This document shows positions 5,726 through 13,911 of a DNA stretch of 33,010 bases, piece by piece. Under the pieces are notes generated by a model. The model had not been told where the DNA came from, did not search any database, and saw only the letters and a list, made by a program, of their open reading frames with translations. Each line of letters opens with the position of its first letter. Positions within the stretch are counted from its first letter, which is position 1. The position numbers and the translations under genes were made by a program. Source of the stretch: Pyrinomonadaceae bacterium (GTDB taxonomy: Bacteria; Acidobacteriota; Blastocatellia; Pyrinomonadales; Pyrinomonadaceae); the NCBI GenBank assembly GCA_019694345.1, contig JAIBCA010000054.1, forward strand, positions 1-33,010, given 5' to 3'.

Positions 5726-7519
5726 TTATTTAGACGCCGGAAGTTTGATCTCGCGGCCCGCCGGCAAAACAGAATTAGGCAACAGCCCGTTATATTTAGC
5801 GACCTCGGTCGGATTTGCTCCGTATCGCTCGGCCACCTTCGCAACAGTATCGCCGGCTTTCGCCTTAACGACCTTGACGTTGCTGACGGTCGGGATGGCA
5901 GGTTGATTTGTCGGACGTGAATACGAGATCGTGTTGACCTTGTTTCCTGAGACCGGAACGAACACCTTGCCTGCGGGTGTATTCATTCCAGGGTTAGCAG
6001 CCATCAGTTCGGCAACGCTAACGCCGGTCCGGTTAGAAATATTCTGCCAAGTCTCGCCGGCTGAGGAGTTTGCCAAATTCGTATTATTGACCTTTGACGC
6101 CGGAATTCGGCGGAATAGGGCCACAACGTCATTAGCCTTGCCGGCCGGTACGTTAACGATGTACGGCACCGGCGGCGTCGAATTGGTACGAAGGTGCGGA
6201 TTGAGGTAGCGCAAGTACTGCACCGTAGTATCCGAGGCCTGCGCCAAAAGAGTCAGATTGGTCGATGCCGGTACCCTTATGCGGTCATAGTTAAGAGCCG
6301 GAGCAGGGCGAATATGGCCAAAACCGTACTGATTGGGGTTATTCGCGATCAGGATCGTCGCCAGGATATTCGGAACATAGTTGCGTGTTTCCTGCGGCAG
6401 ATACGGATATGCAAGCCAGAAGTTCGACACACCGGCACGACGGATCGCTCGGTCAACGTTGCCTTCGCCGCAGTTATAAGCGGCCATAGCCAACTCCCAG
6501 TTGCCGCCGTATCGGTTTGCCAGAAACTTCAAGTATCGAGCCGAGGCACGCGTTGCCTCATCAAAGCTGTTTCGTTCGTCAACGTGAGCCGTACGCTGAA
6601 GTCCGAATCTCGATCCGGTGCCCGGGATGAACTGCCACAGGCCGGATGCAGCCGCGCTCGACAATGCGCTCGGTTTCCATGCACTTTCGACCTGACCGAG
6701 CCAAGCAACGTTCTCGGGCACGCCTTCTTCCCTGAATATGCGGCGAGCCATCCGCATGAACATACCCGAGCGGTACAGGCCGACCTCCATCGTGGTGCGT
6801 CCGCGGCCGCGATAATAATTGATGTATTGCTGGATCAGCGGGTGTACCTGAAACGTAAATCCAAGCGATTTGTTAGCTACAGCGTATTGAATGTACTGGT
6901 ACTGCTGTTGGGCGACCGGGTTGTTGTCGATCTGCTGTTCGTCGGCGGTGAGTTCGAGCCGCGAGAGTTCATCGAGCGGCGACGGCTCGAACTGCTGGCT
7001 GTTAAAACCAACATTCGAACTGTTCGGTTTAGGGCCGGCGGCCGTCACGGTCTCGGTCGGTGTCACATTCTCAACGGGACGCGCAAGTTTCGCGACGCCA
7101 TCTGAAAGCGATGCGTCAATATTCCATCCGCATGTCATCGCCAAACCGCGAACCTGCGGTAATTGGCTGTCCGACGGGAATTCGATCCGATAGACCGTCT
7201 CTATCAGCTGGTTGTAGCAACTCTGCAGCCGCTGGTCCTTTTGGATATTCAGCGTCGAATACAGAAATGTTTCGACCGATTTGTTGAATTTAAGACCCGC
7301 CTCAGAACGGCGGTTCTCAACGTACGCCTGAAGGGCTTCTTTGAATGACTTTCCGGCTTCGGCCAAAACGATATTTACGGCATCCTCAGCTTTTGCAACC
7401 TCGGATGGACGAGTATCGTTGCTCGATTTTGAACTGGTAACCTGTGCCAAACCTAGCGAGTTAAATACGATTATCAATAATGCTGTGAAACTAAAAACCT
7501 TGTATCCGATAATTTTCAT
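5726..7519 (-). CDS. mltD: Membrane-bound or periplasmic lytic murein transglycosylase with LysM repeats (MltD-like)
   Basis: This 597-residue exported enzyme cuts the MurNAc-GlcNAc bond of peptidoglycan to leave 1,6-anhydro ends. The ATG at 7519 begins a signal peptide (MKIIGYKVFSFTALLIIVF, cleavage after Leu-Ala-Gln); a TTG one codon upstream is a possible alternative. Residues about 35-220 are a helical region of unknown role. The GH23/SLT domain spans about 225-420 with the catalytic glutamate near residue 278 in 'GQVESAWKPSALSSAAASG' and the 'AAYNCGEGNVDRAI' motif. Three LysM-type segments follow (about 437-485, 488-527 and 548-596) and bind the glycan. The order SLT then LysM repeats is that of MltD. 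No lipobox is seen, unlike E. coli MltD. It has its own promoter with a palindrome at 7657-7697 and its own terminator. Confidence 0.93.
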   Translation of the reverse strand: MKIIGYKVFSFTALLIIVFNSLGLAQVTSSKSSNDTRPSEVAKAEDAVNIVLAEAGKSFKEALQAYVENRRSEAGLKFNKSVETFLYSTLNIQKDQRLQSCYNQLIETVYRIEFPSDSQLPQVRGLAMTCGWNIDASLSDGVAKLARPVENVTPTETVTAAGPKPNSSNVGFNSQQFEPSPLDELSRLELTADEQQIDNNPVAQQQYQYIQYAVANKSLGFTFQVHPLIQQYINYYRGRGRTTMEVGLYRSGMFMRMARRIFREEGVPENVAWLGQVESAWKPSALSSAAASGLWQFIPGTGSRFGLQRTAHVDERNSFDEATRASARYLKFLANRYGGNWELAMAAYNCGEGNVDRAIRRAGVSNFWLAYPYLPQETRNYVPNILATILIANNPNQYGFGHIRPAPALNYDRIRVPASTNLTLLAQASDTTVQYLRYLNPHLRTNSTPPVPYIVNVPAGKANDVVALFRRIPASKVNNTNLANSSAGETWQNISNRTGVSVAELMAANPGMNTPAGKVFVPVSGNKVNTISYSRPTNQPAIPTVSNVKVVKAKAGDTVAKVAERYGANPTEVAKYNGLLPNSVLPAGREIKLPASK

Positions 7520-7656
7520 CAAGTTCGTCTATACTCCTACTTAATTCCTCGGGGTTAGGGCGAATTTTAAAACGGCCTAAAACACATCTCTGTTATGATA
7601 ACGCTACCGCGAGCCCAAAGTTCCATTAACCGGGCACGAGGCACACTACCGACATA

Positions 7657-7697
7657 TTATCCTCGATAGGATAACAATTTGCGCCTTATACTGTCAA
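7657..7697 (-). promoter_or_regulatory. Candidate mltD promoter overlapped by an 18-bp palindrome
   Basis: On the minus strand TTGACA (7692-7697), 18 bases and TATCCT (7668-7673) form a promoter about 140 bases before the mltD start. TTATCCT (7657-7663), CGAT, AGGATAA (7668-7674) is a perfect 7+4+7 palindrome covering the -10. A second small palindrome, GTTAT-G-ATAAC (7592-7602), lies in the transcribed leader. The protein that binds here is unknown. Confidence 0.5.
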
Positions 7698-7761
7698 AAT
7701 TACGCCTTTTCCCCGAACCATCAGTGACGCCGGTCACTAATGGGACGGATATTTCTCAAGT

Positions 7762-10191
7762 TTACGAGCCTTTCACTTTGGCACTCGATCCTGACGGCTT
7801 TTTGAGCGTCGAGGCCCTCAATGCCGCGTCGAAAACGTCCACGACGTTCTCCACAAATATAAATGTCAAATCATCAAGTATTTCCTGCGGCATATCCTCA
7901 AGATCGCGCTTGTTGGGGGCGGGCATGATCACGGTTTTGATCTTTGCTCGCCTTGCTGCCAGAAGCTTTTCTTTGACACCGCCGATCGGCAGGACGTTGC
8001 CTCTCAATGTGATCTCGCCAGTCATTGCGACGTCCTTTCTTACGGGCCGCTGGGCCAGTACGGAGACCATTGCGGTGGCCATTGTTATGCCCGCAGACGG
8101 GCCGTCTTTCGGAATGGCCCCCTCGGGCAGATGAATGTGAATGTCGTAATTTTCGAGCGTGTCCTCGGAGATCCCCAGGTCTTTTGCCCGGGCCTTGGCA
8201 TAAGAGAAGGCGGCCTGAGCCGATTCCTGCATCACGTCGCCAAGTTGGCCCGTTAGCAGCAGCCGTCCCTTCCCTTTCGTCATCAAAGCCTCGATAAACA
8301 GAATATCGCCGCCGACCGCGGTCCACGCAAGCCCGGTCACGGTACCGATCTGGTCTTTCTTTAGGGCTCCCTCATTAAATATCCGCGGCGCACGCAGAAA
8401 CTCAGCAAGATTGTCGGCGGTTATGTGCACCTGTGTGAATTCGTCCTCAAGTTCGGCCTTTCGGCGGGCGACCTTTCGGCAGACCTTTCCGATCTCGCGC
8501 TCGAGGTGGCGAAGACCTGCTTCCTGAGTGTATTCGCCGATTATTTTTACAACTGCTTTTTTGTCGAACTTGATATCACTCTTTTCAAGTCCGTTCTCCT
8601 CGATCTGTTTTGGTATCAAATGGCGCTTTGCGATCTCGTACTTCTCTTCCTCGGTGTACCCGGAGAGCGATATTATCTCCATTCGATCACGAAGAGCCGG
8701 TTGGATCGTCTCAAGTACGTTGGCCGTCGTCATGAACATCACGTTTGAAAGATCGAACGTGATGCCGAGGTAATTATCGCGAAAGGTCGAATTTTGCTCC
8801 GGATCGAGAACCTCCAAAAGGGCCGAGCTCGGGTCACCGCGAAAATCGGCGCCGACCTTATCGATCTCATCGAGCATTATCAGCGGATTGTTGGTCCCGG
8901 CTTGCTGGATCGCCTGAATGATCCGGCCCGGCATCGCACCTACATATGTCCGGCGATGACCGCGTATCTCAGCCTCGTCATGGAGCCCGCCGAGGCTCAA
9001 GCGCGAAAATTTGCGATTCAGAGCTCTTGCGACCGAGCGGCCCAGCGAGGTTTTACCCACTCCGGGCGGGCCAACGAGGCACAGGATCGAGCCTTTCGGT
9101 TTGTCGAGAAGCTTCCTGACCGCCAGCGATTCGACAATGCGCTCCTTAACACGCTCAAGCCCGTAATGATCCTCGTCGAGTATCTTTTCGGCCTTTTTTA
9201 GATTGAGATTGTCCTTTGAGGCCGTTGACCAAGGCAGATCGGTCATGATGTCAAGCCAGTTTCGAAGCGTCGCCGTCTCAGCCGTATCCGGATGCATGCG
9301 TTCGAGCTTCTTTAGTTGCCTCAGAGCCTCCTCTTCCGCATTCTCGGGCATCTTGGCCTTCAGGATCTTGTCACGGTACTGTTCGATCTCCTCGTAAAGC
9401 TCATTTCCCTCGCCAAGCTCCATCTGGATCGCCTTTAGCTGCTGGCGAAGGAAATATTCCCGCTGCGATCGATCGATATCCGCTCGTGCCTGGGTATTGA
9501 TCTCCTGCTGTACGGTCAGGACATCGATCTCCTTGCTCAGCAGGTCGTTAACACGCCGAAGCCGGGGAACCGGATCGTAAATGTCTAGTACGCTTTGTGC
9601 ATCTTCGACCTTCAATTCGAGATTCGATGCCGAAAGATCGGCCAAACGACCGGCATCGTCAAGATTGGCGATGATCGCCAATACCTCGGGCGAAATGTTC
9701 TTACCGAGACTCGCTGCACGCTCCATCGATCCGCGGACGTTGCGCACGAGTGCCTCGACCTCAAGTGAATTCTCCGGGGCCAGCGGCTCCGAGATCGGCG
9801 TAACGCTTGCTTTCACAAATTCGCCGCCTCCATCGACCGAATCGACATGGCATCTTGAAAGGCCCTGTATCAATATCCGGATCCGGCCATCCGGCAGCTT
9901 CAGCATCCGCATGATTATCGCTACGGTGCCGACCGTGTAAAGATCTTCCTGTTCCGGTTCTTCCTTATTGAGGTCCTTTTGCGACACCAGCAGGATCATA
10001 CGGTTTTCGCTAAGGGCCGTTTCGACTGCCTTGACCGACCGATCTCGCGAAACAAAGAGCGGCACGATCATAAACGGATAGATCACAATATCGCGCAGCG
10101 GAAGCACCGGCAGTTCGCCCGGTATCTGCATCATCGGCTCAAGAATATCGCCCTCGCCCAGCGAGACCGGGAATTCGTCGATTTCGTCCAT
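7762..10191 (-). CDS. lon: ATP-dependent protease Lon
   Basis: This 809-residue cytoplasmic LonA protease degrades misfolded and regulatory proteins. The LON substrate-binding domain takes residues about 26-215, a coiled linker about 220-300, and the AAA+ module follows with Walker A 'GPPGVGKTS' (374-382) and Walker B 'LIMLDEID' (437-444). The protease domain has the Ser/Lys dyad: Ser699 in 'PKDGPSAG' and Lys742 in 'IGGVKEKLLAA'. Length and domain order are those of complete LonA. The start at 10191 gives an acidic head like other Lon proteins; the ribosome site (GAAGG) is unusually close to the ATG. It is 90 bases downstream of nrdR on the same strand. No heat-shock element was seen in the gap. 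Confidence 0.98.
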   Translation of the reverse strand: MDEIDEFPVSLGEGDILEPMMQIPGELPVLPLRDIVIYPFMIVPLFVSRDRSVKAVETALSENRMILLVSQKDLNKEEPEQEDLYTVGTVAIIMRMLKLPDGRIRILIQGLSRCHVDSVDGGGEFVKASVTPISEPLAPENSLEVEALVRNVRGSMERAASLGKNISPEVLAIIANLDDAGRLADLSASNLELKVEDAQSVLDIYDPVPRLRRVNDLLSKEIDVLTVQQEINTQARADIDRSQREYFLRQQLKAIQMELGEGNELYEEIEQYRDKILKAKMPENAEEEALRQLKKLERMHPDTAETATLRNWLDIMTDLPWSTASKDNLNLKKAEKILDEDHYGLERVKERIVESLAVRKLLDKPKGSILCLVGPPGVGKTSLGRSVARALNRKFSRLSLGGLHDEAEIRGHRRTYVGAMPGRIIQAIQQAGTNNPLIMLDEIDKVGADFRGDPSSALLEVLDPEQNSTFRDNYLGITFDLSNVMFMTTANVLETIQPALRDRMEIISLSGYTEEEKYEIAKRHLIPKQIEENGLEKSDIKFDKKAVVKIIGEYTQEAGLRHLEREIGKVCRKVARRKAELEDEFTQVHITADNLAEFLRAPRIFNEGALKKDQIGTVTGLAWTAVGGDILFIEALMTKGKGRLLLTGQLGDVMQESAQAAFSYAKARAKDLGISEDTLENYDIHIHLPEGAIPKDGPSAGITMATAMVSVLAQRPVRKDVAMTGEITLRGNVLPIGGVKEKLLAARRAKIKTVIMPAPNKRDLEDMPQEILDDLTFIFVENVVDVFDAALRASTLKKPSGSSAKVKGS

Positions 10192-10222
10192 AACCTTCTA
10201 TGTTAAGGATTTCGCGTGCAAA

Positions 10223-10242
10223 GGGCAATGAGGAGGTTGCCC
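10223..10242 (-). other. Small hairpin with a CCTCCT loop in the nrdR-lon gap
   Basis: On the minus strand GGGCAA, an eight-base loop CCTCCTCA and TTGCCC form a perfect six-bp hairpin about 30 bases before lon. The loop reads like an anti-Shine-Dalgarno sequence. Only a short T stretch follows, so it would be a weak terminator for nrdR at best. Confidence 0.35.
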
Positions 10243-10281
10243 GGGGGCGTGGCCGAGGGGCTATCGGACCGAATGAAGCGC

Positions 10282-10779
10282 CTACTTTTTCTTTTTCTTT
10301 TTAGCGGTTGCCGCCGTTGTGCGTGATTGCGATCCGACAAGTACTTTGAGTTCGGTCATAAATTCCGAAACATCGGCAAACTCGAGATAGACCGAGGCAA
10401 ATCTTACATATGCGACTTTGTCGAGGGCCTTCAGTCGCCGCATGATGATCTTTCCGATCTCGGTAGTGGCAAGTTCGCGATCCAACGAGTCCTGAACGTT
10501 TTTCTCCACCTCGTCGGCGATCGTCTCCAGCTGGGTGGTCGATATAGGACGCTTTTCACTGGCTCTAAACAGGCCGGCCAGGACCTTATTGCGGTCAAAC
10601 CCCTCGCGCTTTCCGTCCTTTTTAACAACCATGTACGGGATCTCGTCGATCCTCTCGTACGAAGTGAATCGTCTGCCGCAACCGAGGCATTCGCGGCGGC
10701 GGCGGATCGAATCGCCGTCCTTTGATTCGCGGGAATCAACCACCTTATCCTCAATATGTGCACAGAATGGACAACGCAT
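10282..10779 (-). CDS. nrdR: Transcriptional repressor NrdR (ribonucleotide reductase control)
   Basis: This 165-residue protein has the NrdR layout: an N-terminal zinc ribbon with Cys3 and Cys6 ('MRCPFC') and Cys31/Cys34 ('CLGCGRRF'), then an ATP-cone domain (about 46-136: 'VVKKDGKREGFDRNKVLAGLFRA' and 'VAYVRFASVYLEF'). NrdR senses ATP/dATP and shuts down nrd genes through NrdR boxes; no nrd gene lies in this window. The tail ends with six lysines written as alternating AAA/AAG codons, longer and more basic than usual, perhaps adding DNA affinity. The start lies 11 bases after the stop of the flippase-like gene, without a clear ribosome site, so translation may be coupled. lon follows. Confidence 0.97.
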   Translation of the reverse strand: MRCPFCAHIEDKVVDSRESKDGDSIRRRRECLGCGRRFTSYERIDEIPYMVVKKDGKREGFDRNKVLAGLFRASEKRPISTTQLETIADEVEKNVQDSLDRELATTEIGKIIMRRLKALDKVAYVRFASVYLEFADVSEFMTELKVLVGSQSRTTAATAKKKKKK

Positions 10780-10790
10780 AATAGCTAAAC

Positions 10791-11873
10791 TCAGCGGCCG
10801 GTTTCCAGATTTTCGTCCGTAAAATCGGGCGAGTCAGATTCGATCTCGCGCTCGGCGTTCTCGCTGGACATCAATGAGCGGAATCGCTCAATACTTATAT
10901 CACCCTTGAAGAAATAATATAAGCCAAAAAACACCGCCGGAGCAAAATACACGAGATGCATTGCGATCGATACAGCAGCGGCATCCTCACGGCTGATATC
11001 GTTCTTCAGAAACAGGATGCTCGCCGCGGTCGCGGTGTGAAATGCCCCGGCCGCTCCGCCCGGCGTCGGGAATACCGAGCTGACGGTCGCAAAGCCCATT
11101 ATGAAGAGCGAATCGCTGAATGTCAGCGGCAAGCCAAAGGCAAGAAGAACAAGCCATGTCGGGATCGAGATCGTGAACCAAAGTATCAATGTCCAAAATG
11201 AGACCCAAAAGGTCTCGCGCCAATCACGGAGTATCGCTAAAGCCGAAGCTAGCTGCTTGAGAATACTGAGAACTATCTTCTGAAGGCGAACCGGGATCCA
11301 TCTGCGGTCTATGATATTCTCGGTCCATTCGATCACACGTCCGGAAATTCGCTGAAAGATTATCAGGCCTACGAAACCCCCGATAACACCGGCAAGCATA
11401 AGCCATCCTGCCCATTCGACATATTCGAACTCGGTCTCGCGGCCCGGCTGCGGTGTGAACCAAAGCAGATTTATCGCAAAGAAACAGGCCAATGCAGCAA
11501 GGTCAAAAACGCGCTCGAGGCCCAGCGTCACAAGCGCCGCCGACGGCCTAACGCGGCGATCGCGCATTGGCAGCCACATCGGCCGAACTATCTCGCCCAT
11601 TCGGCCGATCAGAAATATGGCGGTAAATCCTACCGTCGTGGTCGCAAACAGCTCTCTGAGGCTCGATCTCGTGATCGGCTCGAGCAGGACCTGCCATCGC
11701 ACCGCCCGAAGGAAGTAACCCAGGCATATCCCCAGCGTCGCCAGCCCGAGATAGGTCAGGTCCGCTTGCTTAAGGCTCGAACTGACAGCCTGCCAATCGA
11801 GTTTGCGGCCAAAGAACCAAAAAATGGCGACCGTAAAGAGAAGCAGGATTATGAATTTAATGTATTTGCGCAA
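10791..11873 (-). CDS. Flippase-like integral membrane protein (lysylphosphatidylglycerol synthase TM region / UPF0104 family)
   Basis: This protein of about 360 residues has seven to eight membrane helices. Family marks are 'LDWQAVSSSLKQADLTYLGLA', 'YFLRAVRWQVLLEPI', 'FLIGRMGEIVRPMWL', 'LGLERVFDLAALACFF' and the glycine-rich 'FPTPGGAAGAFHTATAASILFL', all typical of PF03706 (AglD/MprF-TM-like) proteins thought to move lipids or lipid-linked sugars across the membrane. The start is uncertain. The TTG at 11873 gives MRKYIKFIILLLF, which fits the family's N-terminus. GTG codons at 11897 and 11972 are alternatives, but the added stretch looks non-coding and the farthest overlaps a repeat-like sequence. 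A charged, Asp/Glu-rich cytoplasmic tail follows the last helix. nrdR follows at 11 bases. Confidence 0.82.
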   Translation of the reverse strand: MRKYIKFIILLLFTVAIFWFFGRKLDWQAVSSSLKQADLTYLGLATLGICLGYFLRAVRWQVLLEPITRSSLRELFATTTVGFTAIFLIGRMGEIVRPMWLPMRDRRVRPSAALVTLGLERVFDLAALACFFAINLLWFTPQPGRETEFEYVEWAGWLMLAGVIGGFVGLIIFQRISGRVIEWTENIIDRRWIPVRLQKIVLSILKQLASALAILRDWRETFWVSFWTLILWFTISIPTWLVLLAFGLPLTFSDSLFIMGFATVSSVFPTPGGAAGAFHTATAASILFLKNDISREDAAAVSIAMHLVYFAPAVFFGLYYFFKGDISIERFRSLMSSENAEREIESDSPDFTDENLETGR

Positions 11874-11957
11874 GTGCTGTATCTTTGCAGCCGGCACACT
11901 CCGCCGGCGGATGTTGATCGATATCTCGGCGGCCCACGACACACAGTCACGCGCATC

Positions 11958-11985
11958 TAACCGCAAAGACACAAAGATACAGTAT
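11958..11985. repeat. Possible dispersed repeat ('CTTTGTGTCTTTGCGGTT' type)
   Basis: On the minus strand this reads as CTTTGTGTCTTTGCGGTT with its AT-rich flank. From memory, near-identical strings recur between genes in many genomes, including cyanobacteria and acidobacteria. Only one copy is seen here, so the repeat status rests on recall. Confidence 0.3.
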
Positions 11986-12024
11986 TTGACCTGAAATTTC
12001 TAAACCGTCGGCCGATTTAATGGT

Positions 12025-12441
12025 TCACACCGCGGCTAGAAATTCACCCAAACGGCCCTTTATCTCGTCGCGGACACGCCGAAATAGCTCAAGTTGGGTC
12101 TCGGCGTCACCAGCGGCCTCGGCGGGATCATCAAAGCTCCAGTGTATTCGCTGAGCTCGCCCCGGAAAGATCGGGCAGCTTTCTTTGGCGTTGTCACAAA
12201 CGGTAATGACGTAGTCAAAGGGTTCGCCCAAAAACTCGTCGAGGCATTTCGATCGGTGTCCCGAGATGTCGATCCCGATCTCGGCCATCACGGCAATCGC
12301 CTGAGGTCGCACAAAACTCGCTATCGTTCCGGCGCTCTTTACGTCGAACCTGTCGCCCGCCATCTGCCGCAAAAGCCCATCGGCCATCTGGCTGCGGGCG
12401 GAGTTTCCGGTGCAAAGTATGAGTACTTTTTGTTTGTTCAT
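12025..12441 (-). CDS. arsC: Arsenate reductase, thioredoxin-coupled (LMW-phosphatase fold)
   Basis: This 138-residue cytoplasmic enzyme reduces arsenate to arsenite. The phosphatase loop 'CTGNSARSQ' carries the nucleophile Cys10 with Arg16; the redox pair Cys82 and Cys89 in 'VCDNAKESCP' marks the thioredoxin-dependent class (as in S. aureus ArsC) in place of the glutaredoxin class. 'FDDPAEA' supplies the general-acid Asp. The ATG at 12441 begins two bases after the stop codon of the ACR3 gene, so the two are translationally coupled. The trxA product at 2073 could supply electrons. The product arsenite is expelled by ACR3. Confidence 0.96.
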   Translation of the reverse strand: MNKQKVLILCTGNSARSQMADGLLRQMAGDRFDVKSAGTIASFVRPQAIAVMAEIGIDISGHRSKCLDEFLGEPFDYVITVCDNAKESCPIFPGRAQRIHWSFDDPAEAAGDAETQLELFRRVRDEIKGRLGEFLAAV

Positions 12442-12443
12442 CA

Positions 12444-13508
12444 CTAAATGCCCGCCGGGCCAAAATACCTTTTTTGAAAGAACAGTGCGACATTTACTAG
12501 CCCGATCAAAACCGGCACTTCGACCAGCGGGCCGATGACGGCTGCAAATGCAGCCCCGGAATTGATGCCGAAGACGGCGACAGCGACCGCGATAGCCAGC
12601 TCAAAGTTATTGCTCGCGGCGGTAAACGAGAGCGTCGCCGTCTTTGAGTAATCGGCTCCGACCTTGCGGCCCATATAGAAGCTGACCAAAAACATCAATA
12701 CAAAATATATCAGCAGCGGTAACGCGATCTTCACGACATCCATCGGCAATTGGACGATCAGGTTCCCCTTCAGACTGAACATCACAACGATAGTAAACAA
12801 CAGTGCGATCAGGGTTATCGGACTGATGCGTGGGATGAATCTTTCGTGATACCACTCTTTTCCTCTGGCCCTCACCAATATAGATCGGGTCACTATCCCG
12901 GCAATGAATGGTACGCCCAAATAAATGAAGACACTCTCGGCGATCTGCCCGATGCTGATCTCGACCGCTACACCACTGAGACCGAACATCGGCGGCAGCA
13001 CGGTTATGAAAATCCACGCATATAAGCTGTAAAACAACACTTGGAACACACTATTGAACGCCACCAGCCCGGCGGCGTATTCGCTGTCGCCGCCCGCGAG
13101 CTCGTTCCAAACGATCACCATCGCGATACATCTCGCTAATCCGATCATTATCAAACCGACCATGTAATCCGGTTGGCCGCGCAGAAAAACGATCGCAAGC
13201 CCAAACATCAATACCGGCCCGATCACCCAGTTTTGAACGAGCGAGAGAGTGAGTATTCGGGTGTTCCTAAAGACCTTTCCGAGATCCTCGTATCGCACCT
13301 TGGCGAGCGGCGGATACATCATCAAGATCAGCCCCGCAGCGATCGGGACATTTGTGGTACCCACGTTGAAGCGGTTCAGCATTGACTCGACCGCCGGGTA
13401 GAAAGATCCTATTGCGACACCCGCGGCCATCGCCAAAAAGATCCAGAGCGTCAGGAAACGATCCAAAAATGAAAGTCGCTTGGTCGGGTTACATTCGGTC
13501 AAGGTCAT
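12444..13508 (-). CDS. arsB: Arsenite efflux permease, ACR3 family
   Basis: This 354-residue inner-membrane protein has about ten helices and exports arsenite (and some antimonite) using the proton gradient. It matches ACR3 and not the larger ArsB fold: '[24 protein letters not shown]', '[23 protein letters not shown]' with the conserved Cys in the fourth helix and its neighbouring Arg, '[13 protein letters not shown]' and '[21 protein letters not shown]'. The symbol is often written acr3 for this family. It is followed by arsC with a coupled start. Just upstream are the remains of a degraded ArsI-like gene, and beyond that the divergent arsR with a shared operator. Expression is expected to be released by arsenite. 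Confidence 0.96.
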   Translation of the reverse strand: MTLTECNPTKRLSFLDRFLTLWIFLAMAAGVAIGSFYPAVESMLNRFNVGTTNVPIAAGLILMMYPPLAKVRYEDLGKVFRNTRILTLSLVQNWVIGPVLMFGLAIVFLRGQPDYMVGLIMIGLARCIAMVIVWNELAGGDSEYAAGLVAFNSVFQVLFYSLYAWIFITVLPPMFGLSGVAVEISIGQIAESVFIYLGVPFIAGIVTRSILVRARGKEWYHERFIPRISPITLIALLFTIVVMFSLKGNLIVQLPMDVVKIALPLLIYFVLMFLVSFYMGRKVGADYSKTATLSFTAASNNFELAIAVAVAVFGINSGAAFAAVIGPLVEVPVLIGLVNVALFFQKRYFGPAGI

Positions 13509-13515
13509 AGGCTTT

Positions 13516-13802
13516 TCAATACCGGCAGTGAATTGATCCTTCCTCGATCTGGCGGCATCCGATAGCAGTTGCAGCGACCTGGCTGCCGAGATCCGACAGT
13601 GCTCATTGGCCTGCGAACGGCACCGGGTTCAGCACCAGATCGAGCGGCTGATCATGCAAGTCGATTTTCGCGTAACCGGTGCGTACGTTGTCCTGCCAGA
13701 GCCCGAGCATCATGTCTTAAACCCGGATGCTCGCCTCAACATTCGTTACGCTCAGTGCCGGTTGAGCCTTCAACGTCTTGATCGATGTCTCTGTCGTTGC
13801 TT
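13516..13802 (-). pseudogene. Decayed ArsI/CadI-type glyoxalase-fold gene
   Basis: The gap between the ars promoter and ACR3 is not empty. The minus strand in one frame, beginning after TAA at 13801-13803, reads 'PALSVTNVEASIRV', stop (TAA 13717-13719), 'NVRTGYAKIDLHDQPLDL', then 'LNPVPFAGQ', stop (TGA 13603-13605), '[12 protein letters not shown]', and ends at TGA 13516-13518. This follows the N-terminal half of ArsI/CadI proteins of the vicinal-oxygen-chelate fold (pattern 'L-VtnvEaSi-FY--mlG', 'yAkfdl--PplnL-LN', 'LsHLGiqVast'). There is no start codon, two in-frame stops interrupt it, and the C-terminal half with the metal-binding cysteines is gone. ArsI cleaves methylarsenite; CadI genes are common in ars operons. 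The match is from memory of the family, but frame consistency over about 85 codons is hard to get by chance. Confidence 0.7.
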
Positions 13803-13844
13803 ATACTCAAAATGATCGATTTCAATTATGTTTATGCGTAATTG

Positions 13845-13902
13845 TTACCACAAGGCTACACCTGCCATTTAATTATGTCAAGCCATAATTGTATTGTGGT
13901 AA
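13845..13902. promoter_or_regulatory. Shared ars control region with nested palindromes and divergent promoters
   Basis: AATTATG (13871-13877), TCAAGC, CATAATT (13884-13890) is a perfect 7+6+7 palindrome. On the minus strand it covers the -35 TTGACA (13876-13881) of the ars operon, with TAGCCT (13853-13858) 17 bases on as -10. A wider pair, TTACCACAA (13845-13853) and TTGTGGTAA (13894-13902), flanks it, its right copy touching the extended -10 (TGG-TAATAT, 13900-13905) of arsR. Further left, CAATTA / TAATTG (13823-13844) is another small inverted repeat. ArsR is the obvious binder. Confidence 0.6.
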
Positions 13903-13911
13903 TATTTTTGT

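Noticed and set aside
6194..7105. Plus-strand open frame of 303 codons opposite the lytic transglycosylase
   Set aside because: The minus-strand gene has a complete SLT domain across the same bases; the plus frame has no family features or ribosome site.
7723..7738. Hairpin AGTGAC-GCCG-GTCACT after lon
   Set aside because: Good symmetry but no T-run on the lon strand; the terminator role is unsupported and it may be a chance palindrome.
13569..13815. Two short plus-strand open frames (about 70 codons each) before arsR
   Set aside because: They are antisense to the decayed ArsI-like gene, whose minus frame gives a family match; the plus frames give none.
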